Part shown: positions 62,101 to 64,000 of the stretch, one piece after another
Layout: the number at the start of each line of letters is the position of its first letter
Position numbering within the stretch: the stretch's first letter is position 1
Assembly: GCA_015075635.1 (NCBI GenBank)
Contig: JABTUA010000001.1
Span: 2,852,001-2,916,000, forward strand
Direction: 5' to 3'
DNA from: Polyangiaceae bacterium
GTDB lineage: Bacteria; Myxococcota_A; Polyangia; Polyangiales; Polyangiaceae
DNA: 64,000 nucleotides
Program-made: the position numbers and the translations under genes
The notes under the pieces: generated by a model
Seen by the model: the letters and a program-made list of their open reading frames with translations, nothing else
The model's database searches: none
Told to the model about the DNA's origin: nothing

Positions 62101-62837
62101 CCGGGTCGCACCGCCGCGTAGCCGTTCGACGACAGGGTCCAGGGCGTGGTGGTCCAGACCACGAGCGCCGTCTCCGGCTCGTCCCTGAGGGGGAAGGCCA
62201 CGAAGACGCTGGGATCGTCCACGCTCTTGTAGCCCAGGCCGACCTCGGCGCTCGACAGCGCGGTGCCGCCTTGCGCCCACCACCACACCACCTTGTGGCC
62301 CTGGTAGAGCAGACCCTTTTCGAACAGGTTCGAGAGCGCCCACCACACGCTCTCGACGTAGGTCTTGTGATAGGTGACGTAGGCGTCGGGCAAGCTGACC
62401 CAGAAGCCGATGCGCTCGGTCAGCCGCTCCCACTCCGTGGTGTAGCGGAACACGCTCTCGATGCAGCGCGCGACGAAGGGCTCGACGCCGTACTCCTCGA
62501 TGGCGGCTTTGCCGTGGATGCGCAGCTCCTTCTCGACCTCGACCTCCACCGGCAGCCCGTGGGTGTCCCAGCCGCCCTTGCGCAGCACGCGCTTTCCCAG
62601 CATCGCCTGGTAGCGCGGGAACAGGTCCTTCATCACCCGCGTCAGCACGTGGCCGTTGTGCGGCACGCCGTTGGCGGTGGGAGGGCCCTCGTAGAAGACG
62701 AAGTGCGGCGCGTCGGGCCCGCGCAGCTCGAGGGACTTCTCGAAGATCTGCCGCGCCTTCCAGAGCTCGAGGATTTGCCGCTCGTAGCGCGGAAAATCCA
62801 GATCTGTGGGCACGGGGGCGAACGGGGTCTCGGCCAT
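59112..62837 (-). CDS. ileS: Isoleucyl-tRNA synthetase with large insertion after KMSKS
   Basis: The 1241-residue class I synthetase charges tRNA-Ile. HIGH is PHNGH (59-63) in YEGPPTANGVPHNGH, the editing domain has VVWTTTPWTLSSN, RERYWGTPLNVW is intact, and the KMSKS loop reads KKESKSRGN (about 669-677). About 120 residues then separate it from PGADAFRWFFYASSPPW (798-814), where about 12 are usual; the extra part is charged and contains LSDADREALGLEP. It is of the longer, eukaryote-like type. ATG 62837 (MAETPF) is chosen; the frame is open further upstream without similarity. Confidence 0.96.
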   Translation of the reverse strand: MAETPFAPVPTDLDFPRYERQILELWKARQIFEKSLELRGPDAPHFVFYEGPPTANGVPHNGHVLTRVMKDLFPRYQAMLGKRVLRKGGWDTHGLPVEVEVEKELRIHGKAAIEEYGVEPFVARCIESVFRYTTEWERLTERIGFWVSLPDAYVTYHKTYVESVWWALSNLFEKGLLYQGHKVVWWWAQGGTALSSAEVGLGYKSVDDPSVFVAFPLRDEPETALVVWTTTPWTLSSNGYAAVRPGASYDVVKIGAPKEHKGKKPKELRTNAKQLILASELRAAISDKIGHELEVVSTLEGEELVGKRYVPPFDTYYAERRDARVALKEGGDDATWWRVIAEDFVTLDTGAGIVHVAPAFGEDDNKAHAKQLRRYARPDEVELLCAVNPDGSFKPEAGKYAGRWVKDCDKEILSELSDKGVLLFEELYRHDYPFCWRSDEDPLIQMARPAWFIRTTERLADAMADNQAVSWLPEHIKEGRFGDFLRNNVDWALSRERYWGTPLNVWVCTKDPEHKHAPSSVAEIEKLSPTAFNHFYEAKKLDPTLNPHLIVHKPWIDQVELPCPSCGAAMRRVPEVIDCWFDSGCMPFAQWGFPHVEGSVAKFDDAFPADFISEAIDQTRGWFYSLLMISALVFDQPTQKALGLSALRGFPHPYKSCIVLGHVCDKEGKKESKSRGNYTPPEIILDRVRMEFGVLAEAHGQKAPEGKALIAREDLEGMDLQDGAKVALYRADAPEKKRELVIEAQKKLPRRVVLLSDADREALGLEPIEKGLGTMPVEVPRAPVAQRVTMEDENTPAPGADAFRWFFYASSPPWSNTRHSLTNVRLLQKDFHVKLRNVYSFFTIYANIDGWRPTHPAHVGRPPAERSLLDRWLLSEVQLTVRDVRRALDGYLAYDAALRLIDLTESLSNWYVRRSRPRFWAKGLEQDKCDAYATLYEALTTLAELAAPFIPFFSEEIYQNLVVRARLPGARESVHFADYPAPNAAVIDEGLAEEMSAVRQVVSLGLSVRTANRLKVRQPLSHADVVFNDKQTLERLESHRSLIAEELNVHEVNFMFPGHERGAVSFKLKPNFRTLGPRLGKRVQEVKKALDAADGSALHAELSSTGKVVLELGGEKLDFSADEIEVSVSAAEGFAAETGKVGVVVLHTTLTEQLIDEGLLREVASRVQQARKDLGLEFTDRVRLWVGGSRRIQRIVQENQAQLSTECLAPEVSVGELGAAPAGAKEHTLGDETVATLLQKL

Positions 62838-62863
62838 GGGGTCGGAGAGGGCGTATAGCGCGC

Positions 62864-63466
62864 CTAGCGGCGAATGCCGAGCGCCGCGAGGAGCGGCAGC
62901 GGGTCGTCGTCGTCGAGCACCGCGCCGATCACGGCGACGCCCTGGGCGCTGGTCGCCATGGCCGTCGAGGCGCGCTCCGGCGTCACTCCGCCGAGCGCGT
63001 AGAGCGGCAGCGCACCGATTCGGGCGCGAGCGATGCGCAGCGACGGGGCGCCCAGCGCGGGCCGCCCGTGGCGGGCCTCGAAGATCGGTGAGAGCAAGAG
63101 CGCGTCGGCGCCCTCGGGCGCGCGGTCGGTGGAGTGCCACGCGCGTGAGATCCAGACGCCGGGGAGGAAACGCCGCGCGTCCGCGACGTCCACGCTGGCC
63201 TCACCCAGGTGAACGGCGTCCGCGCCGAGCAGCTTCGCCAGGTCGAGCCGATCGTTCACCGCGAAGCTCTGGCCGTGCGCGCGGGCCAGGGCGACCAAAT
63301 GCCGGCCCAGCTCCAGGCGAGCGCGAGCGCCGAGCTCGGGATCGCGGAGCTGCACCAGCACCGAGGTCGGGCGCGCCAGGGCCAGGCAGCGCTCGATGCG
63401 CGCGAGGCGTGCCCCGCGGTCGCCCCGCGAGAAGTCGGTGATCACGATCAGGCGCGGCGCGATCAC
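62864..63466 (-). CDS. Thiamine-phosphate synthase-like protein (ThiE/TenI family)
   Basis: This 200-residue TIM-barrel protein starts at GTG 63466, overlapping the previous stop (GTGA). Family marks are RLIVITDFSRGD, VLVQLRDPELGAR, FAVNDRLDLAKLLGADAVHLGE, SPIFEARHGRPALG and LYALGGVTPERA. ThiE joins the pyrimidine and thiazole phosphates; TenI-type relatives aromatise the thiazole. The SPIF segment lacks the T-x-TK pattern of classical ThiE (ARHGRPALG instead), so the precise activity is open. No other thiamine gene is nearby. Confidence 0.85.
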   Translation of the reverse strand: MIAPRLIVITDFSRGDRGARLARIERCLALARPTSVLVQLRDPELGARARLELGRHLVALARAHGQSFAVNDRLDLAKLLGADAVHLGEASVDVADARRFLPGVWISRAWHSTDRAPEGADALLLSPIFEARHGRPALGAPSLRIARARIGALPLYALGGVTPERASTAMATSAQGVAVIGAVLDDDDPLPLLAALGIRR

Positions 63467-63750
63467 TTGCCGCCGGAGGCCTTGGCTCCCGCCGGCTTGC
63501 CCGCGGGGGCGGCGCCCGCAAGGTCGTCCTTGGCCATCTTGGCGTGGCGGCTGTTCGGGTAACGCGCGACCAGGTACTCGAGCGTCGAGCGCCACGCGGC
63601 CTCGTCGCCCTTGGCCTTGAACTGCTCCGCCAGGCCGTACAAGGCCTCGCCTGGGGTCTCGTAGCGGCGCTCCGCCGGGCTCGGATCCGAGGCGCACTGC
63701 ATCGGTGCCCAGCCGAGGGCGGCGCACAAGCCGAGGGCGATCAGGCGCAC
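63463..63750 (-). CDS. Small lipoprotein-like protein with one TPR-like unit
   Basis: This 95-residue protein from GTG 63750 has a signal-like N-terminus ending near Cys19 (PMQCASDP; weak lipobox), one helical pair like BamD/YbgF-type TPR units (ALYGLAEQFKAKGDEAAWRSTLEYLVARYPNS, split by charged residues) and a Lys/Ala/Gly-rich tail. It is too small to be a full assembly lipoprotein. It overlaps the ThiE-like gene and lies four bases from the VanZ-like gene upstream. Function unknown. Confidence 0.7.
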   Translation of the reverse strand: MRLIALGLCAALGWAPMQCASDPSPAERRYETPGEALYGLAEQFKAKGDEAAWRSTLEYLVARYPNSRHAKMAKDDLAGAAPAGKPAGAKASGGK

Positions 63751-63754
63751 GCGC

Positions 63755-64000
63755 TCATCCTTCCGGTTCCGCGGGGGGCGCGCAAGTCTCCTGCCGCTTC
63801 TTGGCGCGCCAGTCGAGCACCGCCGCGACGATCCCGGCGCCGAAGGCGTCCGCGACGAAGTCCAGGAGCTCCGCCGAGCGGTACGACGTGGTCAGCTGGA
63901 CCAGCTCGAGCAGCCCGCCGATGGCGCAGGCCAGGCCGAAGGCGAGCAGGTTCTGCGCGCGGAACCCGAGCTTCTGACCCTCGTAGCGCACGGCGCGCAG
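63755..64000 (-). CDS. VanZ-family membrane protein, C-terminal part
   Basis: The frame is open at the right window edge, so only the last 81 residues are present. They match the VanZ-like family: a hydrophobic segment with LAFGLACAIGGLLELVQL, the conserved Glu-x3-Gln, then a Tyr/Arg-rich loop and LLDFVADAFGAGIVAA, where family members usually have D...N..G. A basic tail ends it (RAKKRQETC). VanZ relatives are small membrane proteins of mostly unknown function; teicoplanin resistance is known for VanZ itself. The GTG at 63991 is not necessarily the start. Confidence 0.78.
   Translation of the reverse strand: MRAVRYEGQKLGFRAQNLLAFGLACAIGGLLELVQLTTSYRSAELLDFVADAFGAGIVAAVLDWRAKKRQETCAPPAEPEG

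Overview
The window is very GC-rich (roughly 70 percent by eye, third codon positions almost all G or C) and densely coding, with many 1-4 base GTGA/ATGA start-stop overlaps. Gene content points to a myxobacterium of the Polyangiales (Myxococcota): a Ser/Thr protein kinase plus a kinase-like remnant, giant TPR proteins, two IgGFc-binding-type lipoproteins, about fifteen predicted lipoproteins with Gly/Ser or Gly/Ala/Thr linkers, and a beta-helix protein ending in a MYXO-CTERM-like tail. This assignment is inference from gene content; no rRNA or tRNA gene was seen.

Layout. 1-8.6 kb: end of a PQQ sugar dehydrogenase, an IgGFc-type lipoprotein, a 3' gene remnant, the rlmH-rsfS-proA group, an SDR enzyme with two small lipoproteins, a PlsC-like acyltransferase and an S66 carboxypeptidase. 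8.6-20.3 kb: a 1625-residue TPR protein, a Ser/Thr kinase, a Cys-rich lipoprotein and a TPR protein (minus strand), then three plus-strand genes including a DUF4190-thioredoxin-like protein and a catalytically dead kinase-like membrane protein. 20.3-21.7 kb: a 1.4 kb non-coding gap filled by two unrelated tandem arrays (95 bp x 7 and 24 bp x 14). 21.7-26.7 kb: an operon with an orphan SctJ-like ring lipoprotein followed by an MCE/Mla-type lipid transporter with two different ATPases, two different permeases and one MCE protein.

26.7-41.7 kb: housekeeping and envelope genes (biotinyl domain protein, coiled-coil membrane protein, pyrF, an RlmB-type methyltransferase, cysteine desulfurase coupled to a receiver-histidine kinase, parvulin, lnt, DUF72 protein, LptE-like lipoprotein, leuS, a MrfB/YprB-type nuclease, coaE). 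41.7-42.4 kb: a MazE/MazF-type toxin-antitoxin pair with a candidate operator touching the start codon. 42.4-52.7 kb: folD, a lipoprotein, lgt and lspA (minus), then a MrfA/YprA-type helicase and two surface lipoproteins (plus). 52.7-64 kb: a putative zinc peptidase coupled to a helical-repeat protein, a Cys-rich lipoprotein coupled to frataxin, the beta-helix protein with a lipoprotein partner, ileS with a large insertion, a ThiE/TenI-type protein and a VanZ-like protein cut by the window end.

How it fits together. Envelope biogenesis dominates. All three enzymes of bacterial lipoprotein maturation (Lgt, LspA, Lnt) lie here among many lipoprotein substrates, together with an LptE-like protein, a parvulin and the MCE transporter. 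The strongest lead for something new is the 21.7-26.7 kb operon. The signature-motif defect of one ATPase and the H-loop defect of the other fall in the same composite ATP site, as expected of an obligate heterodimer, and the operon starts with a type III secretion-type ring protein although no other secretion gene is present.
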